Part shown: positions 44,070 through 51,590 of the stretch, one piece after another
Layout: every line of letters begins with the position of its first letter
Numbering within the stretch: the stretch's first letter is position 1
The notes under the pieces: model-generated
Databases searched by the model: none
What the model was told of the DNA's origin: nothing
Seen by the model: only the letters and a program-made list of their open reading frames with translations
Source: an uncultured Prevotellaceae bacterium
GTDB lineage: Bacteria; Bacteroidota; Bacteroidia; Bacteroidales; UBA932
DNA length: 64,000 nt
NCBI GenBank assembly: GCA_947166905.1
Contig: CAMVFZ010000005.1
Span: 1 to 64,000 of the forward strand
Direction: 5' to 3'
Translations under genes and position numbers: made by a program

Positions 44070-44107
44070 CAAAGGTATTTAGCTTAGTTGCCAAAATATG
44101 GCAGTTT
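44070..44107 (-). promoter_or_regulatory. Promoter of the repeat protein with operator (site B)
   Basis: Minus-strand -7 box TACCTTTG (44070-44077). The core palindrome TGCCA-AAATA-TGGCA (44089-44103) is centred 19 bases upstream, with the right arm continuing GTTT as in site A. The outer left arm is degenerate. Confidence 0.75.
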
Positions 44108-44108
44108 C

Positions 44109-45857
44109 CTAAAATCCTATCTTTTTTATTGTCGGCCTTGTATTTATTTCTTCTTCAGTGCAATACTGCTGGATATCATCGAAGGAGGGCTCCTTACCGG
44201 TCAGGATTGACTGGACGGTCTTTTTGCGTACGATATTCTCTATCTGTCCGCCGGAGAAATCAAAGCCGACCGACAGTTTGGCAACCTCATCTTCCGTTAA
44301 TTCCGGAAGCATCGAACTCCATATCGATGCCTTTACCTGGACCGATGGTTTCTCAAAGTGGACCTTATACAGGAATCTTCTTTCAAATGCCTTATCCAGA
44401 TTCTCAGTAAGGTTTGTGGTTGCTATTAGAATTCCCTTCAAATCTTCCATTTCCTGGAGGATGATATTCTGAAGGCTGTTTTCCATCTTGTCCACGGCAC
44501 CATCGGCCCCAGATTTTCTTATGCCGAAGATTGCATCGGCCTCATTGAATAGCAGAATCGGCGTAAGAGATTTGCCTTCAACCATTCTCCTATAGTCTGA
44601 GAACAAGCGTCGCAAGTTCTTTTCACTCTCTCCAACCCACATACTTTTCAACTTGGAGACATCGGCCATTATGATATCGCGGCCGGTCTTTCTTGCCAGC
44701 TGGTATACAGATTCCGTCTTGCCAGTGCCGGGGCTGCCATAAAAGAGGCAGGTAAACCCTGTTCGCATTCCCTTTTCGTCAAGTGCAGCCCTTACCTGGG
44801 TGTAACGGTCCTCTGAAAGAAGGTTGCAAAGAGTGGCCAGACTCCCCTTCACCGGAGAATCGTAATAAAGTTCTTTTTCCGTCAGCGAGTCCGATTTGAT
44901 AAGGCCAGATACTGGCTCGCTCTCATGCAAACTATCACAATCGGCAAAGATTACTTCTTTTACAGAATCTTCAATTTTAAAATGATCCTTGACCAACATA
45001 CCGTCACGCGACGCATATGTTATCACTTTGTTCTCCTGCAAGTCAAGCTCTTCATCCTTGTAACACTGCTGAAGGTTTTCCATAGTCTCGCTTTCAAATA
45101 TATCATGAAAGTCAAACCAACAGCAATAATCATCATAATAAACGTGATATCTGTGACACATAGCATAAAACAGCATTCGCTCTGCCGGACACATACTATC
45201 CAAATAATCATTAAATAGAAAACTCCAGTCAACTTCATCGTCATACTCATCATTGGATTCGGCATCTTTCCTCAAAATTCCGTATTTATCCATAACTCTT
45301 GCTATGCATGTACCCGGGTTGGCAAGAATCATTGCATCTATTTCTCTCAATACTATCTCGGCGTCAATCTCGTGGTTAATAACACAACGGAGCAAGCGGT
45401 TCATTCTTGAAACTATCTTTAAAGTGGATAGATTCGTTACAGGCTGACGCCTAAACGCCTTATTGTTTTGAAGGCATTTAAGTACATCTTCTGCAACCCG
45501 AATTCTCCCGCCATGACTTCTCCTTAAAACAAAAGCCCGCTCCAATGCTTTCAGGTCCTCTTCGTATGTCAACAACTCCACGAAACTTGTTTTAAGATCG
45601 TCAGCGAGATCTCTTTTGGCTATATCGTCGCATTTAGACATCTCTACAATAATAGCGAACAACACGGCCTGCCTTGGTGTTATCGCCATCTGTTCAGCCA
45701 AATACTCAGCATCCTCACGAACCTCCTCCATCAGTTTTTCATCAAATCTGTAGTATTTCTTCGCATAATCGTATTTGTCTTTCTCTTCATACGATGCAGT
45801 ATTCACGATCTGCCCGATAGCCGATAGCACAGTCCTTTTTTCAGTTGTGTTTCCCAT
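44109..45857 (-). CDS. AAA+ ATPase with a large N-terminal helical domain
   Basis: A 582-residue protein. The AAA module occupies about 330-570: Walker A YGSPGTGKTES (374-381), pore-loop-like SMWVGESEKNLRRLF, Walker B LLFNEADA with Asn438 where Asp is usual but Glu439 kept, sensor 1 ATTN, and the arginine finger in FERRFLYKV. The first 330 residues are mainly helical and match nothing I recognise; no protease domain is attached. It may remodel a protein partner. It is transcribed from its own promoter with operator site C, placing it in the WYL regulon. Confidence 0.85.
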   Translation of the reverse strand: MGNTTEKRTVLSAIGQIVNTASYEEKDKYDYAKKYYRFDEKLMEEVREDAEYLAEQMAITPRQAVLFAIIVEMSKCDDIAKRDLADDLKTSFVELLTYEEDLKALERAFVLRRSHGGRIRVAEDVLKCLQNNKAFRRQPVTNLSTLKIVSRMNRLLRCVINHEIDAEIVLREIDAMILANPGTCIARVMDKYGILRKDAESNDEYDDEVDWSFLFNDYLDSMCPAERMLFYAMCHRYHVYYDDYCCWFDFHDIFESETMENLQQCYKDEELDLQENKVITYASRDGMLVKDHFKIEDSVKEVIFADCDSLHESEPVSGLIKSDSLTEKELYYDSPVKGSLATLCNLLSEDRYTQVRAALDEKGMRTGFTCLFYGSPGTGKTESVYQLARKTGRDIIMADVSKLKSMWVGESEKNLRRLFSDYRRMVEGKSLTPILLFNEADAIFGIRKSGADGAVDKMENSLQNIILQEMEDLKGILIATTNLTENLDKAFERRFLYKVHFEKPSVQVKASIWSSMLPELTEDEVAKLSVGFDFSGGQIENIVRKKTVQSILTGKEPSFDDIQQYCTEEEINTRPTIKKIGF

Positions 45858-45882
45858 AGCCTTTCCTTTTAAAATCCGGCCA

Positions 45883-45918
45883 CAAAGTTATCCGCCTTCC
45901 CTGCCAGAATGTGGCAGG
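45883..45918 (-). promoter_or_regulatory. Promoter of the AAA+ gene with operator (site C)
   Basis: Minus-strand -7 box TAACTTTG (45883-45890). The palindrome CCTGCCA-GAATG-TGGCAGG (45900-45918) is centred 19 bases upstream, the same spacing as at sites A and B. It could also affect plus-strand transcription towards the nuclease-like gene. Confidence 0.8.
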
Positions 45919-45998
45919 TGGGACCTAAAATCCGGAGCCATCACTTTTTTTTCAAGAATCATGGACGTAATTCCCGTAAAAAAATGTATATTAGCACT

Positions 45999-46106
45999 AT
46001 GCCACAATTAATTGCATTCGGAAACGAGCTAATCAGGATTAACTCTTCCAACAACCATATTGAATATTCCACAAACCGAGGGATTACCCGGATGAGAAGG
46101 AAATGA
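45999..46106 (+). CDS. Possible 35-residue small protein or gene remnant
   Basis: An ATG-led frame (MPQLIAFGNELIRINSSNN...) preceded by TATATTAG (45987-45994), one base from a -7 box. The end, HIEYSTNRGITR, resembles a BNR/sialidase-type turn (YSxNxGxTW), and its start looks like longer Bacteroidetes propeller proteins, so it may be a truncated remnant. Coding status is uncertain. Confidence 0.3.
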   Translation: MPQLIAFGNELIRINSSNNHIEYSTNRGITRMRRK

Positions 46107-46132
46107 TAGAAAAACAAATTATTAGATAGAAT

Positions 46133-47341
46133 ATGGGCTCCAACAAGAATGACTTTCATCAATTACTCGATGACATACAACGCGTTACGGAAAAATACAA
46201 TCAAATAAACGCAGAGAAATATAAAAAAGGTGAGCTATTTAACATTTTCGAAGTGCTTGGTATGTCAGAAGATGAAGTACACACTCATTCTGCATTCATA
46301 GCTGAGCTATTGAATCCAAAAGGCTCTCATGGAATGGGCAGTAAGCCCTTGTCCCTCTTTATAGAGATCCTAAACAATATTTTCGATTTTAACTTTGATC
46401 CAGATCATGCTAAAGTTGAGGTAGAAAAGTATATTGGTCCCATTACTAAAGATTATAAAAGAGGTGGAAGAATAGACATTTTTATCATTTCTGGTAATCG
46501 TGCAATTCTATTTGAAAATAAAATTAATGCTAAAGACCAATATAAGCAACTTATCCGGTACTACAATTACGCCAAAGAGCATTATAAGAACAATTTTGCG
46601 CTTCTCTATTTGAACAAAGAATGGAAAATAGCAAGCAATGAGTCTATTACTGACAACAAGATCAAACTCAAGGCAAACGAAGATTATTATTGCATCTCAT
46701 ATAAGGAAGAGATTAGAAATTGGCTACAACAATGCTTGCTCTTTGCAAACGATAAACCTATAGTAAAAGAGAATATCATCCAATACTTAAATTTAATTAG
46801 CGGACTAACTGGCGTTATGGATAATAAAAAAGACGAAATTGTATCAATAATGAGGACATATCCGTCTCAAGTTTATGAGATACTTACTTATCAAGACGAG
46901 TATAAAAAGGATATTGTTACGGATGTTCTGAAACAAGAATTTAAAAAATTTGCAGAAGAAAACGGTTTCATATTGTCAGAGACAGATGGCTTTTATTCCG
47001 GAAAAAGACAATCATCTTTATCATTCAGAAAAGAAGACTGGAAAAATGCAGTTATATCCATAGTGGCCGAGAATAGCATGAATAATTACTGGATAGCCAT
47101 AACGGCGAAAAAAGGAGCCGGGAATTTAAAAACGCCCATGGAGTCTTTAGGGCCTCTTAAAGAAAATCCGGGAAAAGGATGGCCATTTGGCTGGTGCTGG
47201 TTACCAAACGATTATCGGTATCTTTATTCACCTAAAACCATTAGAGATATTATAAATGGAACATTTATAAAGATCGTTGGGAAATTGATAATATCCATAG
47301 CTGAAGAATTTGAGCAGAAACCAAATTATAGGGATATCTAA
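46133..47341 (+). CDS. PD-(D/E)XK nuclease superfamily protein (PDDEXK_4-like)
   Basis: A 402-residue protein with the PDDEXK_4 layout: EDEVHTHSAFIAELLNPKGSHGMG near 47-69, then the nuclease core GGRIDIFIISGNRAILFENKINAKDQ with Asp115 and Glu128-x-Lys130, followed by the QLIRYYNYAK helix. The catalytic set appears intact. The gene is markedly more AT-rich than its neighbours and rich in AAA/AAT codons, a sign of horizontal transfer. Such proteins are common in defence islands, and it adjoins the WYL/AAA+ module, but a functional link is inference. Confidence 0.8.
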   Translation: MGSNKNDFHQLLDDIQRVTEKYNQINAEKYKKGELFNIFEVLGMSEDEVHTHSAFIAELLNPKGSHGMGSKPLSLFIEILNNIFDFNFDPDHAKVEVEKYIGPITKDYKRGGRIDIFIISGNRAILFENKINAKDQYKQLIRYYNYAKEHYKNNFALLYLNKEWKIASNESITDNKIKLKANEDYYCISYKEEIRNWLQQCLLFANDKPIVKENIIQYLNLISGLTGVMDNKKDEIVSIMRTYPSQVYEILTYQDEYKKDIVTDVLKQEFKKFAEENGFILSETDGFYSGKRQSSLSFRKEDWKNAVISIVAENSMNNYWIAITAKKGAGNLKTPMESLGPLKENPGKGWPFGWCWLPNDYRYLYSPKTIRDIINGTFIKIVGKLIISIAEEFEQKPNYRDI

Positions 47342-47960
47342 TTAACGAACCGAAGTTGGCAATGACGGAAGTGCTTCTAGTGGGATTTTGATATGACCAT
47401 TAGAGGCATTTTCGCTTGATTTTGCTTCTAATGGGCCGAGATAATGCACACTGGGAGCAGCGGCGTAATTCCCTGGCTGGGGCGGCGACACGGAAGCGGG
47501 GAAAAGCGGGCGTCGCTGGCAGATTTTGGGTGGGGCGGCGACACGGTTTGCGGAGATTTGTGACGGCGCACCCCGGATTTTTAGACAGCGACGCCCGGAA
47601 ATGGCCAGATATGTGTCGCCGCTCAGAGCAAATAGCATCACTGGTCAAGCGTTTTTATCACACCTGCGACGGCGAAAGGAGTGAGATTGCCGATCAGGTC
47701 GGCAATGACGGGGAAGAGAAGGGAACGACAGGCCTGACGCAACGGTGGGATGAGCCCGAAGGGCGAACCGGTTCGGCGGGTAATGCCTTTTGCCTTGCTG
47801 TATACCAGAAGCGGCGACACGAAAACGGGGAAAAACGGGCGTCGCCCGCATTTGGCCAAGAATGTGTCGCTGCCAAGGTTAGGGCCGTGCCAGTTGGCGA
47901 GTTATTAGACCCAAGACGAGCACTTAAAATATGTAGGGCGTTTTTGGAGAAACCGGCCAA
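47342..47960. repeat. Repeat-rich intergenic island
   Basis: No gene is supported: several frames stay open only because the region is GC-rich. A 35-base unit (47482-47516) recurs at 47811-47845 with 32 of 35 bases identical, and a second block (TGGCCA...ATGTGTCGC, near 47603 and 47853) follows each copy. ATTGCCGA-TCAGG-TCGGCAAT (about 47687-47707) is a perfect 8-bp hairpin. TCACACCTGCGAC (near 47660) matches the repeats at 5276-5415, and 47744-47773 matches the element after gpsA in reverse complement. Confidence 0.75.
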
Positions 47961-47974
47961 TTATTGTAACTTTA
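47944..47974 (+). promoter_or_regulatory. Promoter of the nitroreductase gene
   Basis: TTG (47944-47946), 20 bases, then TAACTTTA (47967-47974), one base from the consensus -7 box. Confidence 0.6.
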
Positions 47975-47995
47975 CTAGCAGCAAAATTTTTTGAT

Positions 47996-48517
47996 ATGGA
48001 ATTCAATGACGTACTACAGAGAAGATACTCTTGCAGGGCGTTTGCAGCGACGCCTGTAGAGCAGGAGAAGGCAGACAGGATTTTGGAAGCAGGGCGGATT
48101 GCCCCTACGGCCGTCAACAAGCAACCCGTGCATATCTGGGCTGTGTCAAATCCCGATACGCTGGAGGCCATCAAGGGCGTGACGCGTTCCAACTACGGCG
48201 CACCCCTGATTCTGGTAGTTGGCTGCCGCCCTTCCGACGCCTGGATCAGAAGGTATGACGGAAAGAACGGGGCCGATGTTGATGCCGCCATCGTCGCCAC
48301 TTATCTTATGTTAGCCGCCGAGAATGAAGGCCTGGCTACACTTTGGGTAGGGTCTTTCGACCCGGCGCTACTCTCTGATATCATTCCCGACACAGAGGGA
48401 TATGAGTTGATAGCTATGATCAATGTGGGTTATCCGGCCGCAGACAGCACCCCGTCACAAATGCACGAGGCCAGAAAAGCCTTTGATGAATTCGTGACCA
48501 AAATTGGCAGAAACTAA
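47996..48517 (+). CDS. Nitroreductase family protein
   Basis: A 173-residue FMN-dependent oxidoreductase-like protein. The FMN-binding opening RRYSCRAFAATPVEQEKADRILEAGRIAPTAVNKQPVHIWAV is diagnostic, and ATYLMLAAENEGLATLWVGSFDP and MINVGYPA follow the family pattern. Members reduce nitroaromatics, quinones or flavins with NAD(P)H in the cytoplasm. The start is 21 bases after a -7-like box. It is monocistronic and converges on the AlkZ-like gene. Confidence 0.9.
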   Translation: MEFNDVLQRRYSCRAFAATPVEQEKADRILEAGRIAPTAVNKQPVHIWAVSNPDTLEAIKGVTRSNYGAPLILVVGCRPSDAWIRRYDGKNGADVDAAIVATYLMLAAENEGLATLWVGSFDPALLSDIIPDTEGYELIAMINVGYPAADSTPSQMHEARKAFDEFVTKIGRN

Positions 48518-48535
48518 GGTTACAACTAAACGGGA

Positions 48536-49243
48536 TTAGCCCAAAAGTTTTTCAAGGGTCTTGGCGGCAACAGGGCCGCAGAGGCTGCTGATATGCTCTT
48601 TCAAGAACTCCAGCGACTGAGCTGGAGTATTGTCGGTTTTAGCGGAAACGGGATGATAGCCCGGGAAAGGAAGGCCTAAATCTTCGAAGAACAAGGATTC
48701 CGGCGTGCAGAAAGAGCTTCGCTGCCAACCGGAATAGGTCAGATTAGGTCCGCGGTAAACACGGGTGATGTCGCCGGTCACTAGCCTGGTCTGCATTTGC
48801 AGCCTTGCTATCTGATTATCGGCAGCGGCCTTCTTTATGCCAAGCAGATTCCTGACCTCAGTGATGCCGATGGCGCCATGCTCGTCCACGTAGTCAAGGA
48901 TACGCTCCTGGTCTTCAGCAGGAGCATATTTTGACAGGGAACGCCTCCAGTTCATAAGCTCCCGGTAAACATCTACCGTCGCAAACGCAGCTTTTCCGCC
49001 CCATAAGAACTTTCCATAGGCTATCTGCCCGCTTTGAACGCAGTGAATTTTCCAATCCCAAGGGCCCAGATTCTCTTCCGTAAACCAGTATTCCGGCAGC
49101 GTATGTTCCTCGACCGAATAACCGGGAATGGAATTCCGGAAAAAGGGAATAATCCCGTATTCCAGAATCAACTCCAGCATAGATTCCGCATCCCTCACAA
49201 CCGGAGAATAGGTATAATCATTTATGGTGCGCTCGAAAGACAT
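48536..49243 (-). CDS. Winged-helix protein, AlkZ-related
   Basis: A 235-residue protein. GPWDWKIHCVQSGQIAYGKFLWGGKAAFATVDVYRELMNWR and the winged-helix segment GAIGITEVRNLLGIKKAAADNQIARLQMQTRLVTGD recall proteins labelled AlkZ-related, a group related to DNA glycosylases acting on alkylated or crosslinked DNA. It is shorter than true AlkZ/YcaQ and I cannot confirm the catalytic residues. No signal peptide. Treat the glycosylase link as tentative. Confidence 0.5.
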   Translation of the reverse strand: MSFERTINDYTYSPVVRDAESMLELILEYGIIPFFRNSIPGYSVEEHTLPEYWFTEENLGPWDWKIHCVQSGQIAYGKFLWGGKAAFATVDVYRELMNWRRSLSKYAPAEDQERILDYVDEHGAIGITEVRNLLGIKKAAADNQIARLQMQTRLVTGDITRVYRGPNLTYSGWQRSSFCTPESLFFEDLGLPFPGYHPVSAKTDNTPAQSLEFLKEHISSLCGPVAAKTLEKLLG

Positions 49244-49263
49244 CCCCTATTATGAAATTTAAC

Positions 49264-49295
49264 TTGACTAATATACGCATTTTTGATTATATTTG
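49264..49295 (+). promoter_or_regulatory. Promoter immediately before a GNAT gene (leaderless)
   Basis: TTG (49264-49266), 21 bases, then TATATTTG (49288-49295). The ATG at 49301 begins only six bases after the box, so transcription should start at or next to the start codon. Confidence 0.75.
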
Positions 49296-49300
49296 TGCAT

Positions 49301-49765
49301 ATGATACGCAAAGCTGAACCAAAGGACCTTGAGGCCGTGAACTGCCTGCTGCGGCAGGTGCTGAAGGTGCATCACATCGGCCGGCCGGATCTCTTCCGGG
49401 CCGAGGGTAAAAAGTACACAGACGAGCAGCTGATGGGCATTTTCGCCAACCCGGACACCCCCGTCTTCGTATACGAGGCCGATGGTAACGTGCAGGGCTA
49501 TGCCTTCTGCGCCCTGCAGAAGCAGGATGCCTGCAACTTGGAGCCCATCACCACATTGTATATCGACGACCTGTGTGTGGACGAGGCTGCCAGGGGCAAA
49601 CACATCGGCAGTAAATTATTTGAGTATGTGAAGGCCTTTGCAAAAGAGCAGGGCTGCCACAATATAACCCTGCATGTATGGGACTGCAACCCCGGCGCGA
49701 CGGCCTTTTACAAGGCTATGGGGATGAAGCCACAGTACACATCTATGGAACTGCTCGACATGTAA
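49301..49765 (+). CDS. GNAT family N-acetyltransferase
   Basis: A 154-residue acetyltransferase starting MIRKAEPKDLEAV; an upstream TTG lies inside the promoter and is rejected. GNAT motif A is LYIDDLCVDEAARGKHIGSKLFEYVKAFAKEQG (acetyl-CoA pyrophosphate loop RGKHIG) and motif B is NITLHVWDCNPGATAFYKAMGMKP. The architecture is that of RimI-like or amine acetyltransferases; the substrate is unknown. The message is probably leaderless. Confidence 0.85.
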   Translation: MIRKAEPKDLEAVNCLLRQVLKVHHIGRPDLFRAEGKKYTDEQLMGIFANPDTPVFVYEADGNVQGYAFCALQKQDACNLEPITTLYIDDLCVDEAARGKHIGSKLFEYVKAFAKEQGCHNITLHVWDCNPGATAFYKAMGMKPQYTSMELLDM

Positions 49766-49780
49766 TCCAAAAAGATTTCG

Positions 49781-49788
49781 TATCTTTG
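49781..49788 (+). promoter_or_regulatory. -7 box of gpsA (near-leaderless)
   Basis: TATCTTTG ends eight bases before the gpsA ATG at 49797, leaving room for only one or two leader bases. No -33 TTG is evident at the usual spacing. Confidence 0.6.
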
Positions 49789-49796
49789 CAGCCGAT

Positions 49797-50843
49797 ATGG
49801 TTAAGAATGTAACAGTTATAGGCCTTGGCCAGATGGGCTCCGCCCTTGCACTTGTTGCAGCAAAAGCGGGGAACAATGTAGTGGCCGTAGGTACACCTCA
49901 AGATAAAGAAATAATCGACGCCTGCATACGTGACGGCGGGCGCCATCCCCGTATAGAACAGCTCTTCCCGGAGAATGTAACATTCTGTTACAGTGAAGAT
50001 TGGGAGGCCGCCTGCAAGAATGCAGACTTCGTAATCGGCGCCATCTCCTCCTTTGGAGTAGACTGGTTCATGGATGATATCCTTTCCAAAATGGACACCT
50101 CGATTCCGGTGCTGTCAGCAGCAAAGGGACTGGTAGACCTGCCCGACGGCAACCTGATTTCTTACCCGGAGTACTGGGAGCGCGGGCTTGCTGAGAAGGG
50201 AATCAAAAGGGATATTTACGCTATCGGAGGGCCGGGTACGGCAGAGGAAATCCGCCGCGGCGAGCATACTCATGTGGCCGTCTGCGGTCCGGACAAGGAG
50301 CTTCTCATCATGATGAAAGAGGCCCTGGAGACCGATACGTTCCATATTTCGCTCACAAAGGACGTTCATGGACTTGAGAGCGCTGTAGCCATCAAGAATG
50401 CCTACGCTCTTGGAGTAGCAATGGCCATCGGCTATACCGGCCGCCAGGATGCAGAAAAGAGCCATTTCAATTCTCAGGCTGCAGCCTTCTATCAGGCCGC
50501 CAAGGAAATGGTCACCTACCTTAAGGCAGAAGGTGCATCGGAAGACAGCATAATGATTGGTCTGGGAGACCTCTACGTTACTGTTACCGGCGCCAGGACC
50601 AGAAAGATCGGCGTTCTTTTGGGAGAGGGCAAGACCTATTCAGAAGCCACGGAGATCCTTAGCGGAATGACCCTTGAATCCATAGTGATTATCAAGCGTT
50701 TAGCCAAGGCAATCAAGACCAAGGCGGCGCGCGGTCTAGTAGATCTAGCAGACTTCCCTATGCTTACTTTCGTGGACGAAGTCCTCGAGAAAGACCGCAT
50801 CCAGGAATTCCCTTGGAAATCATTTACATTTACAGATCTGTAG
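49797..50843 (+). CDS. gpsA: Glycerol-3-phosphate dehydrogenase [NAD(P)+]-like
   Basis: A 348-residue cytoplasmic dehydrogenase. The Rossmann motif is VIGLGQMGSALALVAAKAGNNVV; AAKGLVDLPDG and IGGPGTAEEIRRGEHTHV correspond to the substrate/cofactor loops, and DVHGLESAVAIKNAYALGVAMAIG carries the catalytic-helix Lys and Asn. It makes sn-glycerol-3-phosphate for phospholipids. The sequence is somewhat divergent from proteobacterial GpsA. A strong inverted repeat begins two bases after the stop. Confidence 0.85.
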   Translation: MVKNVTVIGLGQMGSALALVAAKAGNNVVAVGTPQDKEIIDACIRDGGRHPRIEQLFPENVTFCYSEDWEAACKNADFVIGAISSFGVDWFMDDILSKMDTSIPVLSAAKGLVDLPDGNLISYPEYWERGLAEKGIKRDIYAIGGPGTAEEIRRGEHTHVAVCGPDKELLIMMKEALETDTFHISLTKDVHGLESAVAIKNAYALGVAMAIGYTGRQDAEKSHFNSQAAAFYQAAKEMVTYLKAEGASEDSIMIGLGDLYVTVTGARTRKIGVLLGEGKTYSEATEILSGMTLESIVIIKRLAKAIKTKAARGLVDLADFPMLTFVDEVLEKDRIQEFPWKSFTFTDL

Positions 50844-50844
50844 G

Positions 50845-50965
50845 CCAAAGGTATTGACAGGTCAAACCGGTTCGCTACGCTCATCCCACCATCGGCTATA
50901 GCCGACGGTCCCCCCATTCACGAGGACATGGGCGTCCACGCCTCTTGACCTGTCAATACCTTTGG
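50845..50965. repeat. 21-bp perfect inverted repeat with an inner palindrome
   Basis: The arms 50845-50865 and 50945-50965 are exact reverse complements, 79 bases apart. Inside is the 14-bp palindrome TCGGCTATAGCCGA (50892-50905), extended by ACC/GGT. The segment AACCGGTTCGCTACGCTCATCCC matches 47744-47773 in reverse complement apart from an internal difference. No open frame is supported. It may end gpsA transcription or be a small mobile repeat. Confidence 0.85.
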
Positions 50966-51033
50966 TCTGCCATTATGTCATATATAATACTATTGGCAGA
51001 TTATTTGTTGGTACTGCTTACGCAGAAATTTGA

Positions 51034-51564
51034 ATGAATATGGCAAAAGATAAAAAACAGAAAAACGGTGCAGAGAGGCCCGCAGATGAGGAAAAGCTTA
51101 AAATAGAAGCTCTGGAAGCAGATCTTGCCAAGGTTAAGGAAGATCTGGAGAAAGAGAAGAACGACTACCTGAAGCTTCTGGCAGAGTTCAACACCTTCCG
51201 CCAGAGGACCAGCGAAGAAAGAAAGTCTATCATCAGCGGAGCGGCGTCAGACACCATCAAAGGACTGCTGCCCGTTCTGGACGACTGCGAGCGCGCGATG
51301 GAACTTTTGGCCACCTCCAAGGACGAGGCCGCCAAGGAAGGCACCAGCCTTATCTACAACAAGCTCTTCGCCTACCTTAAGACCCGTGGCCTGGAGAAAA
51401 TTGAAGCCAAAGGCAAAAAGTTTGACACCGACTTCCACGAGGCAGAGGCCATGATTCCCGTGGCCGATGAGGCCCAGAAGGGCATGGTATACGATGTTAT
51501 ACAGACCGGCTATCTACTTGATGGCAAGGTACTTCGCTTCGCAAAAGTAGTTGTAGGCCAGTAA
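51034..51564 (+). CDS. grpE: Nucleotide exchange factor GrpE
   Basis: A 176-residue co-chaperone that releases ADP from DnaK. A long N-terminal coiled coil (about 15-70, LEADLAKVKEDLEKEKNDYLKLLAEFNTFRQRT) precedes the C-terminal beta domain (GLEKIEAKGKKFDTDFHEAEAMIPVADEAQKGMVYDVIQTGYLLDGKVLRFAKVVVG), all typical. A second ATG two codons in (51040) is an alternative start. It lies 26 bases before dnaJ, the usual grpE-dnaJ pairing. Confidence 0.95.
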   Translation: MNMAKDKKQKNGAERPADEEKLKIEALEADLAKVKEDLEKEKNDYLKLLAEFNTFRQRTSEERKSIISGAASDTIKGLLPVLDDCERAMELLATSKDEAAKEGTSLIYNKLFAYLKTRGLEKIEAKGKKFDTDFHEAEAMIPVADEAQKGMVYDVIQTGYLLDGKVLRFAKVVVGQ

Positions 51565-51590
51565 ATCAGGGCCGATAGGAGACATCATTT

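Noticed and set aside
47342..47995. Several overlapping open frames (up to 192 codons) in the repeat island
   Set aside because: Frames are open on both strands at once, coincide with repeats, and encode low-quality Arg/Ala/Pro-rich sequence; treated as non-coding.
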